From positions 12,368,001 to 12,432,000 of the forward strand of contig NC_091100.1 in NCBI RefSeq assembly GCF_024713975.1: DNA of 64,000 bases, read 5' to 3'. Positions within the stretch are counted from its first letter, which is position 1. Each line of letters starts with the position of its first letter. The DNA comes from Paralichthys olivaceus. Lineage: Eukaryota > Chordata > Actinopteri > Pleuronectiformes > Paralichthyidae. The notes beneath the pieces were generated by a model, which saw only the letters and a list, made by a program, of their open reading frames with translations, ran no database searches and was not told the DNA's origin. A program made the position numbers and the translations under genes. Positions 1-13,640 of this stretch are shown here, in pieces.

Positions 1-2664
1 ACATGCCCACGGTGGTGGAGGAGAGTCCTCCTTCACAAAACGGCCGGCAGAACAAACCAGGGTGGGTATGATCTATCAGCCAGCTGTTCTCAAATAGGGG
101 GTTTGGGGTCACCCAGGGGCCACAGTACGTTCTCAGTAAGAACTGTTATTCTAATCATACCTTCCTCACTTATCATTTTCACAAAATCTGTCTGCTTGAG
201 AAAGAAAAAGTCCATAAATGTTACATTTTGAGCTGTTGCATGTAAACACTACAGAAGATACATTATATAAAAGTTGAATATGTCAATATAAAAGTAAATG
301 TATGTATTTGTGTGATGATCAGTCACAATCAGAGGCAACCACATAAAAGCCTTTGTTCGTGATGTGTCCACTCTTTAATGCCAATATTCATAATACCACA
401 TACAATTATATGAGTCAGGTATTACAGTGTCATAAATTCAACAAGTGCCAACTCATACAAGTTGAGTCCGAAGGTGTAAAGTGAAACAAGTCTTTTAAAA
501 ACCATTTTCTAACAGTTGCTGGAATTGATAGAATTAGATGCATTTTCATTACAAAGCTTTTACTGTTCTGTTACAGGAAGAAGAGACGCTCTGCAGTGCC
601 TTCAGTTACAGCCGGAGCTGCAGGACAAGGCCTGACTTTCTCTGTCAGCATGAGACACGCCTTTGTGCCGTTTTCAGGTGACTATAATGATGTAATTGTC
701 TAGTGTTGAACTGTAACTTCAGTCTCAGTCTGTTGTGTCAAACTTGTCTTTTTGCACAACACTGCAGGAGGAATGATATTAGCAGCAGATTATTCCCAGC
801 TGGAGTTGAGAGTGTTGGCTCACCTGTCCAAGGATCAGCGACTTCTACAGGTCAGTGGTTTAAAGCAAATAGTAAGAATGTATGTTAAACATCGATATGC
901 AGGTAAAGAAACGACAGAGCCTCTGTGTTCACCAGGTGCTGAATGGAGGAGCAGATGTGTTTCGCTGCATCGCTGCTGAGTGGAAAAGTATCGACCCAGA
1001 GACGGTGAATGACAACCTGAGACAACAGGCGAAACAGGTACGAGGCAGGAAAGAGACGAGAACCAGATATGCATCTAAGACGGGAAGCTCACCAGCGTGT
1101 GACACATAATGTGTGTTTGTCTTTGCAGATTTGTTATGGTATAATTTACGGGATGGGAGCCAAGTCTTTGGGGGAACAAATGGGAGTGGAGGAGAATGAT
1201 GCTGCCTGTTACATAGAGAGTTTCAAGTCCAGATACAAAGGTAGGCACATTTCCATTTCTGCTTCAATGACACTTGTACAACTAATGGCACAGAATGTAT
1301 TGAATACAGTGTATTTAAAATGTAGTTGCAAAAAGTGGGTATCCACAAATACTTAAACAGATTTTGTGGAACGATTAATACAATTACTGCCCACATTGTT
1401 GCAGTTGAGACATTAAACTTCCATGTTCTGTTTTTTATGTTTCAGGCATCAATGCTTTTCTTAAAGAAACTGTGAAGAACTGTGTAAAGAACGGCTACGT
1501 TCAGACTCTGAAGGGCCGCAGGAGATACCTCCCTGGAATCACTAACACCAACATGCACATCAAAGCACATGTAAGCAAGCTGCTCCACCACAACTTACAT
1601 TTCTATGTAAGCTGAGAAATGCATATGATTCTTTTGTTTCATTTGCTCATAACATCAGTTGCTCTCTTGCTCCCTCCCTCAGGCAGAGCGTCAGGCAGTG
1701 AACACGACTGTTCAGGGTTCAGCAGCAGACATTGTTAAACTTGCCACCGTGAACATCCAGAAGAGACTCAGGAAAACATATCCTGCTGCTCTGCCGTCTC
1801 ACCAGCACACACTCTCAGGTGACACACACTCATCATTCTCACACCACATACAGACAGTGAAAGCCTGTAGACTAATCACGTCTGACTAGTCAATGCTGTT
1901 CTATTATACAGCCAGAAACCAGAGCAGGGCTCGGACATCTCACCTAAGAGGAGCCTACTTTGTCCTGCAGCTGCATGATGAGCTCATCTATGAAACCACA
2001 GAGGACGACCTCATACAGGTATGGAAATTATTTACTGGATTGTCAGTTACTCAATTCCTCTCCTGCTATTGAACTGAGTGTCTTTAAAAGACAGAAATGT
2101 ATATTACAAAAAGAAACTTAGAGACATCATATGACCATTTTTCTTGAACATAGTGCATTTCCTGCACATCTCTTTAAGGACAAGTTAACAAACAGGACAG
2201 CACAGTCTGGAAAAGACTTTATGTATGTTGCAAACGACCATGCCACCGGGGTCTGACACACAGCCAGAGACGAAACTGTTGCTTTTCAGCATTTTAACTT
2301 GTTTTTTTTAAATCAGTAAACATAAATCAAACTTAAACTCCCTCAGCTTTGCAGCTCTGTCTCAGCGTGACGTCTCTCATGAAGTCTGTCCCACTGGGCA
2401 GCTCTTCTGCTGCCTTTTAAGCCTGAGGATCAATCAGCTAACAGCTCTCACCTGCACTGATCGATCCTCTGGTACAGGTTGCGGTGCTCTCCCAGCCACC
2501 TCCATGCCCACAACGTATAATTCTTGATTTCTTTCCAAACCCTTTGTCAGGTCGCTCAGATAGTAAAGAGAGAAATGGAGTCAGCGGTAAAACTGTACGT
2601 AAAGCTCAAGGCCAAAGTGAAGGTGGGACCCAGCTGGGGGAACCTGCAGGACATCGATCTGTAA
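1..2664 (+). CDS. polq: POLQ, DNA polymerase theta, C-terminal polymerase domain (5' partial)
   Basis: Family A DNA polymerase domain of the theta-mediated end-joining enzyme (nuclear DNA repair at microhomologies). Coding exons read as ..61, 577-677, 768-850, 936-1037, 1129-1240, 1446-1570, 1683-1818, 1912-2018 and 2551-2664, ending in TAA. Visible motifs: palm motif A DYSQLELR; the O-helix region RQQAKQICYGIIYGMGAKSL; and motif C QLHDELIYE, with the metal-binding Asp and the HDE triplet. The C-terminus runs QIVKREMESAVKLYVKLKAK and then GPSWGNLQDIDL. The sequence follows human POLQ (MPTLVGESPPSQ, SMRHAFVPF, ILAADYSQLELR) more closely than POLN. The helicase-like N-terminus and central region lie upstream of the window. 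A short variable insert precedes motif C. It is convergent with UBA6. Possible poly(A) signals lie near 2940. Confidence 0.95.
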
Positions 2665-4803
2665 TATTTGAATGTCTGATACCAACATGTCGTTACTGTA
2701 GCTGTGTGACGTGTGTAAATAACATGATCTGTTCAAATATTTTTAATCAACATACTTACAGTAATGAAATGTAAAAATATAAGATAGCCATGTTAGCTCT
2801 ATGAACTCTAAATGAACTATTGAATGTATTTATAACTCTACTCTCTTGTTTAGTCAAAAATTATACATTTGTGAAAAGAATCAAATTTTATTTATTAATA
2901 CTTGAAATGATATTTTATGTAAGATGATATTCTGTTATTTAATAAATTGAAAAATGAATGGTTATTTTAATGATTAATGTGTTGATTATTTTCTTAGTCA
3001 TTTTGTCTATAGAATAAAAAAATAAAGAATAAATGCCTCTTTTCATTTACATTAAATATTCAGTTCACTGTAATATGGCAAAGAAAAGCAGCAAATCCTC
3101 TAATGTAAGAAATTAGACCTGGAGAATGTCGCTTGAAAAGATCAGAAAAGTTTCAATAATTTTCGATCGACTCCGAAATTTCAAACAAAGACTTGGAGCA
3201 GCGCTTATCTGGAGGACATCCTGAATTCTCACATTTTATTGGACCATTGATTGAGTTGTCTGTCACAAGAACATACATCATTATCATTGTAGCTCATTAG
3301 AACTATTTTGTTTTACACTTATGACATTCACTGCACAATAAGTGTTGTCAGTATGAGAGACATTTTCTTCTGCCAAGAGAAATTTACCACCTCTGGTAAT
3401 GGTCAGAGACTTGAATATGTCTGATAACTTCATTATAGAAACTGGATCTTTTCATTATTTGATGAATCCACTCAAAACTACATTAACGTCTTTGTTAATT
3501 TGCACAGGCCAATGAGGACCATTTCAAAGATCCTCGTCACAGCCTTCTACTGAAATAAACAGTTAATCAACAGCTGGAGGTGTGCGATGGACACCTCCAG
3601 CTGTTGATTAACCAGTGCACCAAGACTCAACAGAGCTCAACACAGGCTCAGTTTGACACAAAAAAAGTGACAAAAATGAGTAACAAGTAAATAAATACCC
3701 GGCATGGAAACATCCATAAACAAATGCAAGAAATACATTAACAGCAAAGAATTTGTTTTCTTAAAAAAGGTGTTTTAAAAGAGGAGTGTAATTCCAGATG
3801 TGTTTTCATGTCTGTGTGAAACATTGAACTTTATTATTTAACATGGTTTTCCCAAACGTGTTAACGAAGTGGTTACCTAATGAAACAGGTAAAACGAGCA
3901 GCTACAACTAGAGGTGGTTTTCCTCTCATTGTTAAGTGCACCACACATCATCTGCATCAGTTGACTGGGAGGCAATATAATTAAATTGCTGCTTTTCTGA
4001 GACGCTGATGCTCATCGATGAAGACGCACATCGAGATGCAGCTGTGTGTGTTGCCCTTTAATGTTTGAGCAATACCAATACCTTGTGATATACATGTGTT
4101 TGATGATGCATTCAATGTGATGATGAAAAGAGAACAATCGTCTGCAGACTCAATGATAATCAGTATCTTTGGTGGTTTCGCCACTGTCCACTGACCTGAT
4201 GAACCTTGAATTTAAAAACAACAAATACTGGCTTGACCTGTTGCTATGAGGAGAGATGACCGGCAACTGGATAATTCTGCGGTCAGCAATATTTTCAAAC
4301 CCAAGGAGAGGACTCTGAGGAAGAAGAAGACATGATGCCTACAAATCCACCTCATTGCTCCGGCGGTCCGAGCCGATTTAAAACAGATATGAGACTCATG
4401 GGTCTTTATTTCGGGAGTATGCAGGTTTCTGTAAACATAGTTTTTAGTCAGACTCACTGCCACAAACAGAAAGAGGTTATTTATCAATTAAGGCATCGAC
4501 ACAGGCAGAGCTGTGCATTTCACCAGTAGAAAACAGAACAGAGAAAATATATGTACACAGGTACAGGTACGTGTTACTCGAGCAGTCTCGTGTTCCACTG
4601 GCTAGAAAAACTGGGACCAGGACTCCTTCTTGCTTCATGAAGTACAGGGGGAGTGGGCTTGTGCTGGGGCCAGGAGCTTTGCCCTTGCCAGATACAATCC
4701 TGAGGGAAAGCTCTTGACCCCTGGCCCAGGTTACTGGGGCACAACAATTTACAGGAAGGGAAGTAAGGACACAAAAGGTTTACGGACGACTTTTTGAAAG
4801 GTG
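2665..4803. other. Intergenic, POLQ and UBA6 3' sides
   Basis: AT-rich DNA between two convergent genes. AATAAA-type signals near 2940 and 3017 would suit the POLQ 3' end. The part next to 4803 is probably UBA6 3'UTR. The only structure seen is the perfect hairpin at 3562-3612. No open frame here resembles a known protein. Confidence 0.6.
3562..3612. repeat. Perfect 22-bp inverted repeat with 7-nt loop
   Basis: Arms 3562-3583 and 3591-3612 are exact reverse complements (left arm begins GTTAATCAACAGCTGG), separated by GCGATGG. It lies 0.9 kb beyond the POLQ stop in intergenic DNA. Pairing stops at the next base on each side. Function is unknown. It could be a foldback left by a repair event, a small-RNA hairpin or a cruciform-prone site. 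Confidence 0.9.
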
Positions 4804-6417
4804 TCATGGCGTCTCTCCATCGCGGCTGAAGTAGTACCTGACGGGAGGACCAGGGAGGTCTTCGTCTCCATCTGCTTCCGGAGCAAATGACACGGTCAGG
4901 TCGACATAGCGGCGGCCCACTGATGGCTTGATCAGCTTCTGCATCCTGCAGAGAGTCAGAGTTTAAACAGTCTGTTTATTGCAGACAACAGATATATTTC
5001 TGAATAAATTTCCAGCACTAACACTACATTTGAAAGATAAAGGGGGAATTTTCATTATTTTCAGGGAAGGAACTTACGTCAATTTAAGTCTCTTTGAGTG
5101 TCCAGGCATCACAGGCACATAGAGCATTTTCACACCGTGGACAACCATAATGGGTTCAATTCCATACTTCTCCTATCATAAAAAGCATCAACGTGTTATT
5201 TGACACTACAGGTAAGTTACATTAAAAAAGCTCAGGGAAAATACAAACATACTTTTTTATAGTAAACCAAAGTAAGTAATGTTTCTTACCCTCACTGCAT
5301 TCATCAAGTCAGAGAGAGTGAAGTCCTCATGTCCGAAAATAGTCCAACAGTCCCAGATGGAGAAGTAGATGTCATCCCTGGGAAAGACATCACACAACTG
5401 TCAGCACTTGACGATAATAAAAAAACAGGGTTAACTCCTGCGCTTGGTGCCTGCTTGCAACGTTGTTGTTGTGATGCTGCATCAGTGAGGTGTACGTAAG
5501 CTCTTACCTGATGAGTGTCCGTTTAACTGGTGCAGGCTCGGTGAGCACCACTACAGGGATGGCCAGGTTAAAGAAGCAGTTTTTGAAAAATTCAAACCCG
5601 TAGCCTCCAACCACCTTGACTAACTCGAGAGCCACCTGAGTACACCAAAAAATAAAAGATAAGAAGTCTGAGCAGACAATACACAAAAACGCTGATAGTC
5701 ATATGATAAGCATTGACACAGGATGGCAACATCTCAAACATGCGTGTCTGTGAATTATAAAGAAAAGACAGACAAAGTGTGTTGTGTCTCTCTTACCAGT
5801 CCAGCCACAGCAGCTGTTGCCGTGGCAATGGCAGGGATGATCTTGCCAGCGATGCGTTTGGTCTTGAGTCTGTCGGCCGGCTCGATGGAGTACATCAACG
5901 CTCTGAGCGCAGATGCTGACGTGATATAGTCCATGTGGCCGTTGCTGTCATCGTCCTTCTCAAACTGCAGCAGCCGCATCTGTAATCTCTCTGCAAAGAG
6001 ATTAACACACAGGAGTTACAATAATATTACTATACATTTATCTTTAAATCATAACAACCATCTTCAGTGTACATTCAGTTATTATTCTTTATTCATGTAC
6101 CAGGGGTGACGCCATCAGCAGCAATGGCCTGCTCTAGCTGTGTGATGGCCTCCCTCTCCTCATCACTGCTTTGAGGCATCTTCGTCTGATCAGGCTTCCT
6201 TACCGTCTCGTCTGTCTCTATACACTGGGAGGGAAAGATCCACAACAAACAAGTTCAGGATTTCTTGCTCTACATTCACAAATCAAGCAGCAGAGAGTGG
6301 AGGAGCTTACTTTCTCTGAAGGCCTGTACTCAGGAATCTTGACATCTGAGAGAATCCTGGTCACTGCCTCTTTGGAGAGGTCCTGATGGATGAGAAGGTT
6401 TAGTCACTAAGTCGGTT

Positions 6418-6488
<71 letters not shown>

Positions 6489-9400
6489 TGTGTGTGTGTA
6501 GATGGCCTACCTTTTCTGAGTAAGGGATGTTATAAATCCCTGCAAAAAGCCGAGCAGTGCTGATGATGAAGGTGAAGTGCCTGATGGGAACAGAGGAGGG
6601 TTTGACAAGAAGCTCAGATGTGAAACATAAAATAAAAAAGAGGGTTGAACTGTAATATGAAATAATGCAGCACTCACAAAGAGTCGTTCAAATCGAAATC
6701 AATGGGTGCTGGAGGTCTTTTAGGGGATTGCCAAAACAAACCTAAGGATGAGGACAAAGATTTCAGTATGTACATACATTTTATACTGTAGTTATATGAA
6801 ATTGCTGTGAAATAAATGTAGAGGCAAATATGTGTTTAATAAAAACTTACTTCCATCTTTTAACCTTGTGTCCAGGGGGAAAGAGTACAACAGTTGGAGA
6901 GCCTGGATGAAAAGAAGGACAAAGAACAATAGTTATCATGTTGCACCAACACTTGATTGTTATGAGTGTGTAGTTTCAGGTAGAGATTTATTACCTTTCT
7001 CTTGAAATACTTTTCAAACTTCAGACGGGCTATAGCAATGCATTGTTCCCATTGACTAGGTCGTCTGCTTAGGAGCTTAATGACCTGAAATGACCCCTCC
7101 AGGCTATCCCCTGCCTGCATCCTCTGCAAACACACAAACAAATGGTCTTTCAATTCCGTGTTTATTGAATGTACTACAGTAAAAGATTATCTTAAATAAA
7201 TGATAAAAACACGATTTACAAAGTCTTACCTGTAGCACCGCTTCAGCCGAGAAGTGGGTCTGCCAGAACAAGTTGTACACGGAGGGTTTGTGGGCAAATG
7301 CATTCTCAAACTACGTAAACCCATGGAAATAAAAATCTAAATTAGGACAGTACACAGACAGACAGCTTCGAAAATAAAAAATAATCATCACGTGGAAAAT
7401 GAAAGAGGGATTTGGTCAGAAAAGCAAACCTTGTCTCTGGCCCACTGGATGGTGTGCTCGATGACAGAAGGGAAAGATTTGAGTGTGCAGAATGGGATTT
7501 CCTCCTCTGGGGGGTCTCTCTGGAAGATACATGTTTAAGCATTGTACTTAGAGTAAAGTCTGTGTTTGAACAGAAATATGGTTTCAAACTCACATGGCTA
7601 TTGTAGGACTCAGTCAAATTTGGCACAATGACTTCTGTGTGTCCTTTAGTTCCCATGGTGCCCGAGTCAAGGAGAGGTCTCCGATTGGATACACAGCGAC
7701 TGAAATAAAATACATGCAGAAACACATCAGTACTTAGTTATAACAGTAAGTACCACATACTTTAGTTTTTAAACAGAACACTTGAACACACCGAACACTT
7801 GAATGTGTTTTTGAACTCTGAACTAAATTATATGACTGTTTGATGAAATACATTAATGCAGGTTTTAATATAATTTTATTATCACATTCATAAAAAAATA
7901 TATTTTATTTTATGGACTCAACATGGCTCATAACACCACCTAGTGTTTCAAATCGTCTTGGACCTTGCAGGGCCAATGTTTAAATAGCACTATCCTCTAA
8001 AGGCATTTTTTTGAATTTTCATATAGAGGCACATCACTTCACTAACTCTACATTATCGTTTAGACCAACCTGTCTACATATCTCCGGGCCTCCACGTTGT
8101 CCAGCGCAGTGACCACCAGGTTCAGGCGGGAATAGAAGGAGTCACTGTAGATATTGTCAGTAGCCGGACACACCTTGTTGAGATGAGCATCCACCTGCAG
8201 GTCGGGGTTGATATCGCGAGTTGCTTCTGCTGCTGTGGTACTCTTCGGTTTCTGAGACACAGAAGAAACACAAGTACGATTGAGTGTGTTTACAGAATGG
8301 TGAGTGCATAGACTGTGATTCATGTAAATGGAAAAGGATGTGTATTCACTTGTATATGATGTGGTCTGAAGAGAAACTGCCTGTTGAGGTTCGACTTTTC
8401 TATGAGGTCCGGGTCGGTAATGCAAACCTGAGGAAGGGCAGTGTAGTAAGTTTCAGTAAATTGTTGAGATGCAGTAAGACAGAGGAGAGTAAACAAAATG
8501 GGAGCGAATACACACCTCTCCTGAGCACTTGGCCAATCCAACCCCAAGCAGAGCAAAGTTCTTTAACATCTCACAGCCTATGGCACCACAGCCGACCTGA
8601 AGGAGAAGACATTTTCTCAAACACAAACTTCAACTTCATGCAACATAATAGATATCATCAAAATGCTGAGAAAGTCTTACCATGAAGACTCTGAGCTTGT
8701 GCAGTTCAAGACACATAGATTCACCAATGCAAGCTCGTAATCCGTCATACCGGTCACCCCTGGGAATGAACTCCTCTGCAGTAAGAGACTGAAGTGGCCT
8801 AACAACTTCGATGGCATCGAGGTAAAACTAAACAGAGATAAAGTTAACAGTTAAATTATAAAAAAGAAATATTTGCAAAAGCTATTAGAGTTAGTAGTTC
8901 CCATAAATGTGTTGCAATAGAAATGGAATAGACTGTGCTATTGAACTCTAAAAGGAACATTTTGCTCTTGAAAATAAGATCTACTGTGGTGACCTACCCA
9001 TTGCTGTAGTGGTGCAAACTTCCCTGTGATGGCCTTGAGAGCTTCCTGGCTGGCTAGGCCTCCTACAGCTGCAGCTAAAGGAGGAAGAGTTCCCATCGCC
9101 GTCCTCGACAGGCAGCTCACCAGCTCAGCATTAACAGGAGCCTGGAAGGAAAGAGGGAGAGAAGAGGAAGGAAAAGGATTGAGTGTTCATCTCTGCTGGG
9201 AATTAAAGGGAAATTAAAGCACAAGGATATTAAAAAAAAAAAAAAGAGAAGACTCACTTTGTTCCTCAGAGTAGCGTTCACTTCCTCAGTTAGCTTCAGT
9301 AAAACCTCAGCATCTTGTAAACACCTGATGGCATCAAAGTGAAACTGCTCACAACTGAACATGAAACATTTCAACACAGTGAAAACCACAGACAGGGCCC

Positions 9401-12400
9401 AGTGATATCCTCAGGTGCCGTGCAGGAGTATAGAAAGAATAGCAGCAGACTGGATGTACACAGCGAGCAGCAGAGAAATACTGCATTTACCCGATGTTGG
9501 GAAGTCTGCTGTGTTGCTCCTGGAAGGTGTCCAAAGCCAACATGGCCGCATGGATCTGTAGAGGAGCCTGATAGGTGGAAGAAAAGATTATGAGAAAACA
9601 ATTGACAAAAATAACAGGCATTTGCTAACTTGAGTATATATTACACAGCTAGGATAACAAAATAAGACTTAATTAATGAGTAATCTCTTTTCTGGCTTCA
9701 CTTGTATTAGCAACTCTAAATAAGCTGGTTATTATAAAAATAGAATAGAATAAACTAAGAAGTCTGATTATGTTACTGCCCACACGTGTGCTTCTTTTAC
9801 TTTTTTAATATAATGTGAAGCTTAAGGTTTTGACCATGGGTTAACTGCCCAGGAACAGCTTCAAACACTCACCTCTGGTTTACTGAAGTCTGGTGTCAGG
9901 ACCTGAGGATCACACAACTGCCTCTCTATCGTTTCCTGAAATACAGAAATATGAAGGCGCTCAGGATGTTCATTTGGAAACACCATGTTTGTTTTCAGGT
10001 TGGACTGTGATATCTGTGTCTCATGTTACTCTACTTACAAATGTGTATGTCTTAGGGGTTTTCACCAGGACGAAGAAACCTCCATGTGCATATGGTTGTA
10101 ATTGGGATGTATCTCCTATTGCAAAACTATGAGGGGAAAGGACTGGTAACAAACACACACACACCAAAAAAGAAACAAACATGACTTAGATTAGATCACT
10201 GTACTTTTGTCATTTAAACAGAATATATCTCATCAATTCTCTCGGAACAACTCAAAATGGAACCGTACAAATAAATGACCGTATTCATACTGTGGTTGCA
10301 TCTCTGATTTTTCAGGTATGCTGCTAAAATAGATTTACAATAATACAATTACAGAAAAAGCTCTATAAAAACCTTCAATGTACCGAAATCATTATCTGCA
10401 ATGTTGACATAATACCTGAGACCTGTCGTGCAGTGCCGTTGAGTTCCACCATGCCATTGACCTCTCTGAAAACAACACTCTGGCTGGTCTGAAGGCCGTG
10501 GGGTTGGTTGTCCATGCATGTTACCACACCTGGACTGTCCTTAAGGGGCAGGAGTCAAGAGTTTATTTGTAAATGTTTAGAGTAACAATGAGTTTAGAAT
10601 AACAAAATGGCAAATCTCCATGTTGCAGAAATCTACCTGACTGATACTTTGGATGAAAATTTCCTTGGGCTCCTCTCCTGTGGGATCGGACACCTCAAAC
10701 TCGTCCCCGAAATCGCAAAACACCCGCACACAGATGCCGTATGTGTCACAACCAATGAACTGGCAAAGACAAAAACAGTTTGGTTAGTATACTGGTTAGG
10801 GCTGGGAGTTATGGCTTCAAATCAATATCATGATTCTTTCCAACCTTAACCTTGATTACAAATAATGAACAATTATTTTATGTCACCCATCCCCCACCGG
10901 AGTATAATTTTTTTCCAATGTGTTTCATAAACTCAGGAGTGAATCAAACAAACAGAATAAACTTCCTGTATGTGTCCTAATAACTTCTGATCAGTGATGG
11001 TGTTTACTGTAAATGTGTACAGTGAGTGCAGGTCAGCAGGGGAGTGAGGAGGGAGGACATCCAGCAGGGTAATATGGCACAATACCCGGATCTCCTCTGA
11101 AACATTAACTGTATGGAAACCTGACAGTTTGGGAATGCATGTAATGGGGAATGTATTAACCGAATTGACCGACATGAGCAAGATTAACTTGGTTAGAGGT
11201 TATAAATGTCTCTTTCACTACATTTTGGTTAATTGCCCAGCCCTAATACAGGTAGTTATAAATATTTGACTGTTTTTGTGTTCCACATCCACATGACATC
11301 ATAATCACATGCTGTGTGATGTCGAACCACTGGAATGAATGCAGACTTACTCTGATGGGGGGTTGTTGTGAGTGGCAGAACTCATTTACTCTCTTCTGTA
11401 GGTTCAACCTGGCTTCGGTCATAATCACACACTGCAGGAGAGAGCAGAGCAGACAGATATTAAATGTTACCTTCAGTCTGCAGCAGAGTCTGAACAAGAA
11501 CATAAAGCAGATGTTAATTAAACTTATGTAACATCTACACATAAAGTAAGCAGGTGATGCATAGAGCCACTGAGATAGACTTTTATGAATCCAAACTGTT
11601 TACAGATTCTGTTCTACATAAAAACAACAAACTTTACAGCCACATTTCAGGTCTATAGCAGTTGAGCATTTTTAAAAATTACATATCACATGCAGGGGCA
11701 AATAAAAGTAAGTGAGCCATTTGCTATTGTCTCCATCTATGTGTAATATATTACAAACAGCTGAATCTCCATCCAAGTTATTTTTATGAACCAAATAGAT
11801 TTGAATAAACTAAACACATTGTTTTCTTCTTGTCCATATTGAACACATAATTCAAACACTCACAATGGTTGGAAATCACAAGACTAATGAAATGTATAAA
11901 CCTGTAGTCCAGTCAATGAAAAAAGAATGTGGTTAGATGTATAAGGTGATTCCACATAGTTTACATTCTTTTTCTTGTCACTGGGACATTCGTGTTTCCA
12001 GTGCAAGAAAAATTTTTTTACAGACTGACTAAGAACTCATTTAAAATGTCAATGTCTTACCTGATATTTGCTAAGAAAACTGAGATCAGTGTTGTCATCC
12101 AGGGCAGAGGATGACATGTCAACATGAACATAGGGGTTCAACTCTGCGACCCGAGGGCACACCGCCTCCACCCTGAGGATGGATGGAAACATTTATGAAA
12201 CAATCAAAGAAAACAGAGATATAAAGTATAGAAACAGTATATAAAGATCACAGTCAGAGTGTGATATTTCTGCGTGCAAGTATAGTCTATCCAGATTTCT
12301 GTTGTACATTACCTCTTTCTGTTGTTCAACACATCCTCTTTGCGGATAAAGAAGTTGGAGCCCAGATCCCAGGTCTCACATTGCTTTGTGTCATGAAGGG

Positions 12401-13201
12401 TGACTGCCTGTACACACACACACAGAGCACATGTGAGACAAGGTCCTGTTCAGACCTAGTATAACATCCGTCCTGCACCAAGTTTGCCTGTTTCAACCTG
12501 GTATTGTATGTGTCTCCTGTAAGACCTTGATTGAATCTCACTTCCCCACTCTATTAGCAAATACACATGTAGGTCAAATGATATTATTTTAAAGCGGTAT
12601 AAAGATGTTGGATGACAGTGGTTGTGTGTGTGACAGCGAGAGCAAGTAAGAGAGAGAAAGAGAAGATTCAGGAGGTAATGAATGAATATCTGATGTGAAA
12701 TAAGCTTTTAACAATTTACAAAAAACAGATGTTAACACCAGGGCTGAGCTGAGTCTAATTTTCAAGAAGCTCTGAATTAAAACATTATATAGTTGTTGGA
12801 CAATCACGTTTAAATAGAGGGTGCATACCTTCACACCGGCCAGGACGATATTCTTCGCTGTAAAACCAGAAATCAAGTTAATCACTTTACAAGAACTATA
12901 TGAATACAGTGGTGTTGAATATTTTTAAAGTGCTGCAGTGCAACAATATGTGCTGGTTACCTATCTCCACTCCCAGTCCTCCCATTCCACTGAGAAAGAC
13001 TGACGACTGGGCCATCTGGTGCATAGCACTGTCTCCCAGCACATATCGCTGGCGGCTGCAGGGGAAGGAGCACAACACAACACTGTCACCTCCTGTCCTG
13101 ACTCCAACGTGATCTGCAGCATCATGAGCAACAATAAGAGAGTGAGCCTGGAAGTCTTGCCTGTAAAGAGAGTCGTCAATCTCCATCGAGTCTGCAGCCA
13201 T
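4804..13201 (-). CDS. uba6: UBA6, ubiquitin-like modifier-activating enzyme 6 (E1)
   Basis: Cytosolic E1 that adenylates ubiquitin (and FAT10 in mammals) and passes it as a thioester to E2s such as USE1. Exons on the minus strand: 13161-13201, 12961-13055, 12829-12857, 12313-12407, 12061-12172, 11351-11431, 10637-10759, 10416-10539, 10039-10142, 9873-9935, 9491-9567, 9258-9324, 8998-9141, 8681-8827, 8516-8596, 8350-8427, 8070-8251, 7594-7699, 7430-7519, 7230-7310, 6995-7123, 6851-6902, 6678-6741, 6511-6580, 6311-6382, 6101-6224, 5797-5990, 5508-5635, 5290-5377, 5078-5172, 4804-4945; 1,025 aa (human 1,052). Seen: inactive-half motif [12 protein letters not shown]-binding [13 protein letters not shown], catalytic-Cys segment [13 protein letters not shown] (exon 7430-7519), and ubiquitin-fold C-terminus [19 protein letters not shown]. 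It matches UBA6 rather than UBA1 throughout. The start is ATG at 13201; the N-terminus [13 protein letters not shown] is shorter than in human. Intron 1 has a GC donor. Confidence 0.96.
6421..6499. repeat. (TG)n microsatellite filling a UBA6 intron
   Basis: About 80 bp of TG with one interruption. It lies in the 128-bp intron between UBA6 exons 6511-6580 and 6311-6382, so the pre-mRNA carries a long CA repeat over most of that intron. Confidence 0.95.
10799..11243. mobile_element. Non-autonomous DNA transposon with GGGCTGGG inverted ends
   Basis: About 445 bp in a UBA6 intron. It begins GGGCTGGGAGTTATGG and ends AATTGCCCAGCCC, an imperfect terminal inverted repeat, with TA on both outer sides (10797-10798 and 11244-11245). 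A TA target site points to the Tc1/mariner group or another TA-inserting family. No transposase frame is present. Confidence 0.6.
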
Positions 13202-13640
13202 GCCGGGAGGGGAGGAGGGGGGGTCCAAGTGTCAGAGAGATAGGGACTACACCTGTCAGGCAAACAAAAACAGAATCAGTGTTAGGATCTACCAACCAAC
13301 GCCCCGCTGCCGGTTAGCTAACAGGCTAACCGACTCACGTTATTGACCTGACAGCTGTCAGCCGCGCTACAAGCTTCACAGACAACCGGGATCTAACACG
13401 GCGACGTTTTGTGACAGTCAAAGATGCTAGCTGTTAGCTTCCGCCGCTTTGGTTATGAAATGTGCTGAGGAAAGGTTTAGCTCGCTACAGCTAGCTTGCT
13501 AGCTAGTTAGCTAGCTAGCTAGGAGTGCCACCGCTGCCCGGCGCCGGTGGCGAGGAGGAGGACACTTGTCATACACTCATTCAAAGTGATGACACGCACG
13601 TTAGGCTACAAATAACTGCCCGGAGAGGAAATACGCTTCC
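13202..13640 (-). promoter_or_regulatory. UBA6 5'UTR and promoter region
   Basis: GC-richer stretch directly upstream of the UBA6 start. It carries a dense cluster of GCTAGC, GTTAGC and GCTAAC words, with the longest run at 13490-13521, and several CpGs. The transcription start itself cannot be placed by eye. Confidence 0.5.

Noticed and set aside
1-2664. POLN instead of POLQ
   Set aside because: Residue-level agreement with POLQ in SMRHAFVPF, GADVFRCIAAEW, ENDAACYIESFKSRY and QIVKREMESAVKL is too extensive for POLN.
13202-13228. Longer UBA6 N-terminus starting [13 protein letters not shown]
   Set aside because: The codon before this extension is TTG, not ATG. The ATG at 13201 gives the expected EIDDSLY start.
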